Assembly (NCBI GenBank): GCA_034336665.1
Contig: CM067592.1
Span: 35,839,889-35,903,888, forward strand
From: Luscinia megarhynchos
Taxonomy: Eukaryota > Chordata > Aves > Passeriformes > Turdidae
DNA: 64,000 nucleotides
Reading direction: 5' to 3'
Within the stretch, counting starts at the first letter, position 1. Every line of letters begins with the position of its first letter. The position numbers and the translations under genes were made by a program. The notes beneath the pieces were generated by a model. The model did no database searches. It was not told the origin of the DNA and saw nothing but the letters and a program-made list of their open reading frames with translations. Below, one piece after another: positions 47,400 through 59,500 of the stretch.

Positions 47400-47545
47400 T
47401 TATTCAGATGACTCTCCAAGAAGGCCCTTCAATTTCTTTTTCAGCTCTCTGCTGGTTTTCTTATAGAAATATAAATCTTTTTCCAGTTGCTGGATTTTTA
47501 CTTCATAACCTCTCAGGGTTTCTGCAGCACCTTCACTATTTTGTT
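47400..47545 (-). CDS. KIF27: KIF27 last coding exon with stop
   Basis: Continues the reading frame as [48 protein letters not shown] and a TAA stop (47,400-47,402). Human continues about 150 residues further after the LVGE position. No plausible GT donor is visible just before the stop, so I read it as the genuine end, but an unseen alternative exon cannot be excluded. Confidence 0.85.
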
Positions 47546-50500
47546 CTAGGAGAAATAAAACTAGTTTAAGAACCAAGAATCTGTGTCAAAAATTAAGATG
47601 CCCAACCAGACAGAGTATCTTAATGGCATTTTGCTTGCAATGTGCATATTTTAATTAACATGAAATAAGATCAAAAAAGCTATGCAAATCCACCTTTTAG
47701 TTGCAATAGTATTTAGATCAAGATCAACAGAACTGGTAGCTTATGACTTTTCAATACCAGTAAATTCAATATGAAAACACAATACTTCTGATACTATTTT
47801 AAAAAATTCAATTTTGCATTCATACCAACACCATGTATCTGTTCCTTGACATCTTACATAGCGATAGAATTAGTGACAGCCAAAGTATATCTTTGAACCT
47901 TATTTATTTTTGTCAATTGGAACACAGCATTTCTCTGTTAATGACCAAAGAAAATACTTGGTGTATAATCCCCACCCAAGAAGAAAATACCTTTGAAATG
48001 ATTCAATATAAACTGTATTTTTTTCTCATGTTCTTGGCGCTGGTGAGTCAGCTGTCTGTCACACTGCAACTTGATCTGTTCAAGTGCAGATTCTAATTCA
48101 CGCATCACGTTTTTCTGGTGTATGGACTTCATTTCCTGTTCTTCAATCTGCACTTGTAATTTTCGTTCAGACTCACGTAGGCCAACAATCTTAGAAAGAA
48201 ACACACTTATTTTGATTAATCAAATCATTTTAAGAAAACATTTTATCCTTCAGCCTAATAGATTAAAACATACAAAAGCACTAGATTTCTACAAGTAATT
48301 AAGCTTATACTGGAAATAGACTTGACACTGCTACAGAACTGAACTGCATATATTTTGATCACATGGACTAGTGGATTTTGAATACCTTGCGCAGAATTCA
48401 AACTGAAAGAACACTGCTTTCCGATTCTGAAGAACTTCCAACTTGCATCCCACAGACAACTTTTTTACAAAATTACTGAAGATTCACACAAGGTCACAAA
48501 GATACTGTGTCATAATGCATCTATGTTTCCAGATGTCAGTATGATTCCTAAGCACATATCTGCACACACTGCAGTGAGTGTATGCAAAGTCAGTTTATAC
48601 TGGTGTCATAGACTGACACTGACTAGAAGCTTGGCACTCATTTTCCCCTCCTATAGCAGAGGGGTAAAGAAAAACTAAAGGGTTCATGAGTAGAAATAAG
48701 GACCAGGAGGAAGCACTCTAAGCGCAAAACAGGCTTAAATTTAAAAAGTATAATGAAAAATTTATTAACAGAATTAAAATAAGATAGTGAGAACTAAACT
48801 TAAACCTTTCCCCACCCTACAGCCCCTCCTTCCTTCCCACCGATAACACAGGGAGACAGGGCGTTAGAGTATTAGTTTTTTCACCTGAAATCTTTCTTCA
48901 GTTCACTTAGAGGAAGGAGTCTCTTTTGCTATGCCATGGGGTCCTTCCCACGGGAGACAGTTCTCTGTGAACTTCTCCAGTGTGGTTCTAAGTTTCACGA
49001 GTAGCGGGGCCGCCCAACCTGCTGTAACGCAAGTCCCTCCCACGGGAAAAACAGTCTTCCCAAAACTGTTTTGTGTGGGTCATTCGGTTCATGGGGTGTA
49101 ATCTTTTACGGATAAACTGTTCTAGTTTGAAAGAGAGGGCTCTCTATCTTCTCTCTCTGTTCGAGTTTCCCACTAAATTACAGCTTTTCGGCTGTAATCC
49201 AGTCAGTCCAGCATGAGCACCGTATTTCATGGGCTGTGAATGGATCTCTGCATCCCCGCATGCACTTCATGAATTACGGGGAAATAGTTTGTTGTACTAT
49301 AGTCCTCACCACGGCTTGCAGAATAATCTCAGCTCTGACGTTTGGAGCACCGCCTCTCCCTTCCTCTCACTAACCCTAGAGAACCATGCTGTTCTTCTCA
49401 GGTGTCTTCACCTGCTTTTTTTCTGACTCAGAAGAAATTTGTTATCCGTAGGTTCGTTTGTTCTTAAGTTCTATCCACTGAAAAGTTCCTAGAGGATTTT
49501 TCAGCGCTAAGAGGCTGATTTCACCTGGGCTCTGTCTTGGGCGAATGCTCGCCATGCCCCTCGCAGCTGGCCCCGCGGCTCCCGCTGGCACCGTTCAGCG
49601 CCTCTCTTCTTGCGGGGCGCTTGGAAGAAGAGCGCACCGCTGCCGTCCCTGCCCTGCCCGCAGCACGGCTGGCTAAAGCCGGCCAGGCAGGCACAGCTCG
49701 CTGCAGACGGGGAGAGAGAAGCTGCCGCCGCCGCCCTGCCTTTCTGTCCCAGCACGGCAGGCTAGAGTGGCCGGGCAGGCACAGCGATCACTGCTGGCCA
49801 TGTGAGACGGCAGCTGCCACGGGACCGCAGCACCGCTCCGCCCTCGAAAATAAAGAATCAGGCGCTTTTTCCTTCTTAAATATGGCATCACAGAGGCGTT
49901 ACCAACTTTTCTAATTGGGCCAGCAACATGCCCATTGTCAGAGCCTTCAGGGATTGGCTCTGCTGAACATGTAGAAGCTTCGAGCAGCTTTCTCTCTCGG
50001 AAGCTGCTCGTGTGGCTTCCTTCACCTCCACTAAAAGCCAGGCTGTGTTAAACCAACACAACCGGATTTAGGAAAAAGACAATAGAAATAGCAGCCTGAG
50101 CTTTATGAAGATTTCTGAAAGCCTGCAATCCGGAAGAATTTGAATACAACACCACTATTTAAACATGTTGTTTCTCCGTAAGTTAGCAACACAGCACACT
50201 GGGAAGGTGTAAGGTAATTTTTAGATTTGCAGCACCTTTCTAGCTAATGACATCAAAACATTAACCCATAAGTATCCTATTTAAGTTAACATAAAAATTA
50301 AAAATAATTTAATAGTAGATCTATGTAACATGAATATATATTTACCAAAAGCGTCTTAAATTTATTTTTATTTCTTGCCACAATGTCAATATCTAGAATA
50401 GTAATAGAAAATAAGATAAAATATTATTCATTAGCCAAAACAAACCTTATTGAAATAACTTATGATGATAGCTCTGAGCTCAGCAGCAGTCAGGGAAACT

Positions 50501-53500
50501 AGTTTCCCTATTACATTATGCTTGCTCTGTGAAAGACTCTGAGAAGATGACCTAAGCAAGTGCTGGCGATTATGAATACTTTCGTTCTTGTAATCAATTG
50601 CAGCTGCAAGGGCTTCAATTCCTTCTTCTAGCTGCAAAAGAGTATGTTCTTCCTACAAAGAAACACATGAAGGAGATCTTTTAAAAAAATGCTCAGAATT
50701 AATCTTTCAAGACATCTTTACTTTAATTTTCAAGAGTGAACCTAAAACTTGATGGAAAGATGAACTAGTTGTAGCACAGACAGAGGAGTGGGGAAAATAA
50801 GAGGTAGAGTGCAAATCTAGAACATTTGTCTCTTCCTGCTACAGCACTCTTACCACAATGCAGAAGTTGATCAAATGGCTCATCACAAAACTAGAAGTCA
50901 TGTTTCTCTTTTTATCCTTCCCTCATCCTCACCACAATTTGACTTCTGCTATTATTTTTTAAATTTTTGGGTGTACTAGTTTTCTGTTGGATTAATGAAT
51001 TAAACAATCAGTCAGTAATGATCTTGGTGACCATGACTTGTGTAGGGAAGAGGCAGAAAGGACTGAAGCACTGCAGGTTTTGATGAGTGAGGTAATGAGT
51101 GAGGTAAGCAGGGATCTTTCTGCAACTTTATGACCTCAGCCATAGTCTCATATTGCTTCTTAAGACTAAAAGTAATCTATACATTTTATATTAATTTATT
51201 TAATCTTCAACATGATGATACTGATCAACTCCAGGTAATGGGCCATCTATGTAATATGACTTATTTTCACTGTAAAAATATGTAGTCCTTCAGATAAAGT
51301 TTGCTTTTCAACAAGATTCTATGAAAAAAATCAAAGGGCATCACTATGTGGATACATGGCTTGTTCTGTATCCTGACATTAAAATACCTGCCTGTGATAA
51401 ACTGATGAACTCCCAGTTCCCTTACTTCTCATTACATGACTCTTAGGCCGATAGAGTTTGGCAAGGCACTATCTCACTTATGTTCCTCTGATCTTAAACT
51501 TCATTCACCAGTACATAATTGGTGCTATCATAAAAGTATTCTAAAATTGCTATTTACCAAAGTATCCAACTTCTGTTCCTTATTTCTAACTTATCTGATA
51601 TTTGGAGACATTTTAGGTTCTGACTGGAATTCTTTATTATCAAACAATACCTAAAACCTGTATTTATTTCAGAAGTGCTTACTTACTTCAGTTGACAACA
51701 CTTTACCATCTTTCATTTTCTCATTCATACTATCTCTCCTTCTGAGCAGCTGATCCCTTTCCATTTGGAGAGCCTGAATTTTTTCCAAAATGTCTGACTT
51801 GTCTTCAGTGGTGCTGCCCTGAAGCTGCATACTTTTATCACACAACTCCTGATCCAGCACATTTAAGCGGGTAGACAATTTCAAACTATCTTTGTTTAAA
51901 GCCTAAAAAAAAAAACACCACAGCAACCACAGATATAAAAATGAGATATTCTCTTCCAGTAAGAAAAAAATAGTCACATTCTGTCACATTCTGAAGTGAA
52001 AAAAGTTTTTTGCGATGGACCTCATTTACTTTTAGTGGACAGATACCATAAAAAAAACCAAAACCCAAAAACAACAACAACAAAAAAAAATCCCAGCAAT
52101 GCTTAAAGAGCAGTTTTCTACATAATAAAAATCAAAGGCATTAGTCATTATAGGTAACAACAATTGTATTCACTCTTTCTGCTGAAAGAGTAGAAAAATT
52201 CCCTGCTGTGTTCTCTAGATGGCAGAATGACTTAATTATGTTCATAACTAATATATCATAGATATCATATAATTTAATGCTCTGCAATAACCAATTCCAC
52301 AGTTCAGAATTGCTTTGTTTTGGTTTTTGTTTTGTTGGGGAGAAGAAGTGAATAAAAATTATTGTCTCTGTTATTTACATTTTAAATGTCAATTGGTCAA
52401 GCTACATAATATCTACATCACAGTAGTATAGGCACAGGAGATTCCTTGAGCCTCCTCTGCTATTTTATCTTCCCTCCCCCACCACCAGTCTTTCAGTTGG
52501 CGTTATGACTGAGGTGAGTTTTGTGGGGTTTTTTTTGAATCACCTGGCTAGATCTCAGTTTCTTGATTTCCAGGTGGCTTTTCTCTTGCAATAATGCTTC
52601 TTTTTTTGCTACAATGGCTTCTCTTTTCTTTAAGTCTTCTTCTAGTTCTGCTAGCTGTTGGTGCTGTTGAAGAATTCTTTCCATTTCTTCATCCAGCCAC
52701 TTCTTCTGCTGTTCTAATTTCTAAAGTTTCAAGAGAGATCAGAGAGCATTAGGCAGGATATTTTGAGTCAGAATATTATGATTATGTTTCACCTTTCTTC
52801 AGAATTACTGATAAAACTATAGTAGACACTAACATTTCTAATGTCAGTATTAATTCTGCAACAGAATCCTTACTCAGAATAATACCGAAACTGGAGTGAA
52901 TTAACAGGGGCCCCAGCAATGTCACATTGCTACATCTCATATAAAGAAACTTGTATCAGATGCAGTATCTTTTCTAAAGAATATCTATTTTAAAACTAGT
53001 TAATATAAATAGATGTCATCTATCCAAGCACAGCAACTAGGTTTAGATGGTATCATGAGAATTCAGCTAGCCTAACCTTATTGCATTTTAGTTTCCCAAA
53101 ACCAGCTCTTTGTGGATAAACATTAAATGACAAGAAATAATGATGTCGAAAGAATAAAAGGCAGTAACTGACTGCTTTGATCATGCAAGCATAGTCCATT
53201 ATAAATTTATTCTGAAGCCACAATTTATATGTGGATATATTCCTGTTAAGGCTAAAAAGTTTCCTTTATTTAACTTTTAAAATTTCTTTTCACCTTTTGG
53301 ATAGACTTAGGGTAATTCATATTTTAGCATCCACATCTGAAATAAGGCAGGTGGCACTGCTGCATAGGATACATACTTTTCTAACCCTGTTATCAACAAC
53401 CAAAACCAGAAACTACTGTAATTAATTTCAGAGTATAAACCAAAACAAAATAAAATACCTGAACAAGCCATGGAACATTTAAAATACAGTACATCAAGGT

Positions 53501-56500
53501 CACCCTCAAACCTACCAGACAACAAAACCTGCTGAATTCACAGGTTTCTGAATCAGTATTTTTGACAAATTATAGGGGGACGAGGGGGAGGATTTATAAA
53601 AAAAGCAAGACACTAAAGGCTGTTCTCCTTTCATTTAAAAAAAAAAAAAGCAGAGTACAAAGAGTACAAGAGCTGCGAGGCTCTACTCCCACCAAAAAGA
53701 AAAAAAAAGAACACAAAACTATGATGGAATACTCTTCTTCCAGTTTACAAAAACAGATGACTAGGGATGAAGAAAGTTTTTTTATTTCAGGGGTCACACA
53801 TATTTGGAATAGATTAACTACCTGTAGTTTCTGTGGAGTTCCCACTGTGTTATTTTTCTTTTTTTTAAAAGCAGCAATTTCTTTATCCTTAAGTTTAAGG
53901 ATCTTCTCTTGTTGCTCCATCTTAAGTTGAAGTTCCTGTGAACAAACAAAAGGAACCATTCTTCCTACATCAGTCAGTCAAATACTTTTCATGTGAGAGT
54001 CCCCACAAGATATAATCTGAAATACTGACCCTAAATTTACTTATAAAATTGCAATGCAGAACTAGACATCAGGTAATAAAATTAAAAAGAAAAAAAAAAA
54101 AGCTGAAAGGCAAAATGGAGATTAATGTAAAATGTTTACAGCCAATTTCTTTGGTGCATTTTTTCAAAAATTCATTAAGTTATTGAAAATCTGGGAAAGC
54201 CTGATGGTGTAGTTAATTAGGGAAGCAGGGTCAAAAATTATTCATCCTAATCTTTATCATAGGGAAACAAGAAGTATCCTACTTTAATTTGTTGCTGGTC
54301 CTGCTGAAGCTCTGCTTCCAGTTGCTTCTTCTTTTCATTCTCCTCACACAGTTTCTTCTGTATCTGGGATTGCTGATGCTTCATCTGAGCCACTTTCTGC
54401 TCAAGTTCTCTTGCTTCTCTCTCACTTTGTTTAGATAATGAAGCCAAATTCTTGGTGTCTTGCTGCTTCTTCTGTAAGGTCTAAATATTAATGTCAAATT
54501 TCAGCTTAAGAGCAGGAAAACTTGTGACTAAAATATGACTCAGGCTCATTCTTTATTTCACTGAATTCTTAGGGTCAACAAAATTTACTAGCTTCTGCCC
54601 AAACAATTACTTGTTATTTGTGTAGTTTCTCAGCTTCCTGGTAAAGTTGGCACAGGCAGAATTAAACAGCATAAAAAGGTAGAGTTCATGCTTGGGAATA
54701 CATTGAAAGCACTAAAATGTAGCAGAAACCACAGTTGTGGAAAATTTGCAGAGACACAGTGGTGTCAGAATGCTGGTTCTGTGCTCAAGTCAATAAGCAA
54801 ACTACCTCTTTCTGTATGGAGCTTTTCTCACTTGCCATTCTAGGATTGAGAGGCACAGAGCACCTAAGATGGCCCTATACAGAATATTAACTTAGATACA
54901 GAAGAACTTAAAAATAGAAGGCCAGTGTCAAACAAATACAGCTATATTGGGCTTGATCTTGCAAAGCATCACAGGGATTTGCTTAGAGCTAGAATTTATA
55001 AAGTATTTTCATAAAACATCAGTTTTTTTATGGCAGGTAATAACTTTGTAATACCCTCTCTTAGCTAAGTTCTTCTATTGGACTACATACAATGCTGTAT
55101 GGACATCTCATATTTCCCAATACTTTATTAGCTTCTTACATACCAAGAAGATATTTTATATACCTAACCAAGTAGATGTTAACCAGCACTTTTGAGTATA
55201 ATAGTATTAAGTTTCTCACTAGCTACTTCAATCCAAGCAGCTGCCAGTGTGCAAAATAGGTAAGAATTTTACAAGCAGAGTGTTAAGGTTCAGACACAGA
55301 GATTTGCAAATCTTAATAGTCAGAACAGAAATACCTGCACTTTTAACTTAGCTGCCTCCATCTTCTTCTGGCACTCTTTCTGTAACATGACTTTCTCAGG
55401 AATGTCTCTCAGCTCTTTACTGTCCAGCTCCTGAAGCTGTTTTTGCATTTCAGCCAGTTCTGTTTTAGCCTGCTCAGTTTCTTGCTCCAGTTTACTTATC
55501 TTCAAAGAATACTGCCTGCTTACAGACTGAGCATCCTTACCTTAAAGACAGCATATACAAATAGTTTAAAACTAATATGATAATCAGTTGGAATGTAATA
55601 CTCACTTTTGGAGTTGAAACATTACTTACTTTGTTCTGGCTAAGTCAGTAATTTCTGATATATTTTCCAACACTAAAGCACCCTGCAGTTCCCTTCTAAC
55701 TCTGAAATGGAGATAAAGAGAGTCCTAAATCTGAATTTTGTCATGAGTTACCTCAAGCCACCAAATAAAGTGCCACCTGAGTGGCGGAGTTTAATTCTTC
55801 TGCCTACTGTAGATTTTGGCAAGATGGCTATCGTGTATTTCAAAATTTTGTTTGGTTGTTTTGTTTTTTTCCTAGAAAAACATGCAATTTACTTATAACC
55901 AATTTATTTACTTATTACAAATAATAATTGGTAAATAATCTTGGATTGTGTTTCTACTCTGTGACTTGTCCTGTTTGGGCAATCTGGGATGGCACAGAAT
56001 CTTTCTCAGATCACCTCAAAAGAAGGTAAACAAAGGAGAAGAGTGTGATTGAGGTGGCTTAGAAAAGAGATCCTTCCTGTCATCACAAGGCTGGTTTCTG
56101 TATCAGGACAGATGTGTAACGGATGTTACCTGTTCTAACTAACTCCTTAATGAGGTCCTCTTTTCTTTTGATAGTAAGTGCAAGTTCTCTTATTTTTTGC
56201 TCAGTCTCAGCAAGTCTCAACTCTGAATTCTTTAACTTCTGCATGTTAAAAACGTGGATTTTCTGGAGGCTGTCAATCTCTTCACCTTGAAAAAAACAAA
56301 TCAAAATAGAGTTATAAAATCTGGAATAGATGCTGTAGTCAAAAGGTAGTGCTCTGCAATTTTGACTGTGTGCAGTTCTTCCATATGAAGTACAAGAAAC
56401 AAAAGGAGAGAAGAGAGAAGGGTATTTTTCCCTGCCATGTGTCTGAACAAGAAAAAAAAGATGGTATGCAATTCTTGCATTTCAAGACCCTAAGTCTGAA

Positions 56501-59500
56501 AAATATTCCAGAAACCACTTCAGTATTCCTGCTAAGAGATAACAGCATCCTTCTTTCACTGAAGCAGTACTGAAGATTTATATCTGACTAGCTTTTAGAT
56601 AAGTGAACTGCTTTCTGGCTAGTAGGTATTACTTAGAGGTTACTAAATCAGTTTCAGAAGGGGAAAGAAAAACAGAAATAGGAAAATTTATATTGAAATA
56701 TATATAAAAAATTTGTAATAAATACACATATTTTGCTGGGAAAACTAATTACATGTGCTGAAGAATTATTGCATATTCTAATACTGTAGTAAGATTTGCT
56801 CTAATGGCTTCCATAATACCTGTGATTGTGTCAGTTTGTAGCGTAGGTTTATTGGACAAACCAGACTTGTCTGCTTGATATTTCATGTCTCTTACATCAG
56901 GAAGGAAACACAGAGAAGTGTCATTTTGTGTCCATGTTTGGTTCATGGAACGCCTATGAAAGAATGATAAACATGCTACTCTGCAAATACACAGAGATTT
57001 CTTTTTCTTTAAGCATCATGCAAAGGAGATGATCTTAACAGAGAAGAATCTCAAATTTACAAAAGCATTTATTCATCATTATTCACCTTCTTTCTCATCC
57101 ATGCCACTCCCACACACACCATCACCCAACCCTCCAATCTTCAAGGTAGATTCTGGCCCCCAAGCAAGGATTACACAATCGTAAACCTACATATATGAAA
57201 CTTATTTTGCAGTATGCCCAGTTGGTCCCACAGGTTTACTGTAAGTCTCATTACATATGGTCTCATATAATAAAAGGAATAGGCAGTAATACTACATTTT
57301 TCTCTAACAAAAGTTAAAATGACAGCAAATTACTTATATGAGGTTTTCTCTTCGCTGCCTGTATTGTCTTCCTCTTCATCACTCTGATCACAGAGGTGGT
57401 GGTGAAGGACTTTATCTTGATCTTCTAACTTGCTCAGTATAATCTGTCTGCGAACATGGAATTCTGCCATTATCTCCGCCAGGGACAAGACGGGGGGGCT
57501 GGTACACCCCTGTCAAAAAGCACATGAAAATAGTGATGGGTAAAAGTACTTGCAACAATTTAGCAATTCATTACTCATATTTTAAAAAATATTTCACCAC
57601 CTGACCTTGTAAGCAAAATCACACAGGTTTTCTATAATAACTCTGAATAACTTTGTAACAAAAGGTTTTGCAAGAGCCTAGAGGAGTCATTCCTAACGTG
57701 AAAGAGGGCACTGTTAGCACTTCATTATCCCATGTACTCAACATATTGGTAAGAATTATAATTGATCTTTTATAATGTTTCATACTTGAACCCTCAAAAC
57801 CCCCAGAAAACCAGCTGGGGGTGAAAATATGAAAACCATAGCACTTGTAAGTGGGAATTTTAAGCCTAAATATTTTGGATAAATGTGGCAAAATAAATGT
57901 TACAAAACTAATTTTTTTAGAGTCTTCAGTGGGAAGTTACGCAGCAGCATCTGAGAAAGCCACCATATGTTATCATGTCAAGTCTAATCATTTGCCTATA
58001 ATCATTACAAAGCAGAAATGTAAAAATTTGGGTAGACCTTACCTTTTGGATCTTGGTCCCTGAAGGAAGGTGAAGGGAGCGTAGCTGGTTTTTTGTAACT
58101 GGGACACTGCAGGGCCTCCTAGCAAATTCCATGACAGCTGGCCCATCTTCAGAAGCACTTGGGGTATCAAAAGCTTTCACATCTGTAAACTTCTCTAATT
58201 TCAATTTTAGCTGATCATTGAGCATTTGCTGTTGCACCATTTTCTCAGTCTCATGGGAAAAAATAAAGCAGAAGCAAAACTGAGCTTTGTATGATACTCT
58301 CGACTTCTAATTCCTCATAAAGGTCATGAATCTTGTAAATCATCCACTGACCCTAAATCATTCTGCAGGGCACAAACAAATTCTGTAACAAACTGAGAAT
58401 TCTATGACATATCATCAGTCTCAGCCCCCCCCCACACTCCAGTCCAGTAAAGTTTAGACAGATTTTTGTTCAGCAAACCCCAGTGTCCTGGGTTACAGAA
58501 AGAGTGCTAGTGTGGAGTGTAATTCTACACCATTTCTGACAAACTGTTAACGATGGGTTGTTTGCAGTAGGTGCCCAGTGCACAGCTGACACCTCAGGCT
58601 ACAAGCCGGGTGTTAAATGAGATAAGGGAGAAGAGCCAAACCCTGTGAGGAGGGGAGTGTTTCTTTTTCTTCACAAACTACTCTGCAGTGCTAACTCCTT
58701 CTGGGCAAGCACCAGCACAGTCCCACCGATCCTGAGGGGGTCATCTCTGCCAACGGGCCATAATAGACTCAAGGCACTATACTGGGCAGCTGTAACAACG
58801 TAGACCACCAAGGATTCCCAAAAATACCCTATGACTCATAGGATTGCATCATTCCCATTGTGCAACTGTCCGCCCTAGGGGAGGCATTGAATACTCTCCC
58901 CTGAACCTGACCTTATATAAACTGGGGTCTTGGGACCCCCACAACCCCTGGACGAATACAGAGGAGAACCAGAACTTCTACAGGACCACCACAGGATTTT
59001 GTGGGTCTATCCCAGTTTTAACGTGTGTCATTAAATTTATTTTAACTTTCTATTAAATTGTAACTCTAACCTGAAATCTCTCACAAGGTAATTGTGTGGG
59101 TTTCATTTTTGCCATTGGTTTACTTTCAAACCAGCACAGTTACATTAGCTTATCTAGGCATCTAGTGAGAAGTGGATGACATAATCAGGAGCTCATGCTT
59201 GCTTTATATACGTATTAATGGAGAAATAAAATGAGAATTAAACATTTTCAAATGAAACTTATGGTCTGAGTCTTTTTAATGAAACATATATATGGGCTTA
59301 CTCTTCTACTTTGAACAGTCCCACTTTAAAGATTACTGGTATTAATAAACTAAACATGTACATGATCCCAGAATCACTTGGTGCTTTTTCTTCCACTCAG
59401 CCTCAGGTTTGTCCATAATGCTAGTTTGGAGACCTTATCTGCTTCTCCTAAAGCATTCTCCATACATTGTTTAAAAGTACTTATGCTATCTAAACTGATT

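Larger units (their letters stand above)
48190..50445 (-). other. KIF27 intron with a long LTR
   Basis: Most of this 2.26 kb intron is the LTR at 48,604-50,060. The remaining 0.8 kb is AT-rich. Confidence 0.85.

Noticed and set aside
49537..49914. 125-codon ORF and CpG island inside a KIF27 intron as a hidden gene
   Set aside because: It lies wholly within an LTR with a target-site duplication, and its GC-rich core explains the open frame.
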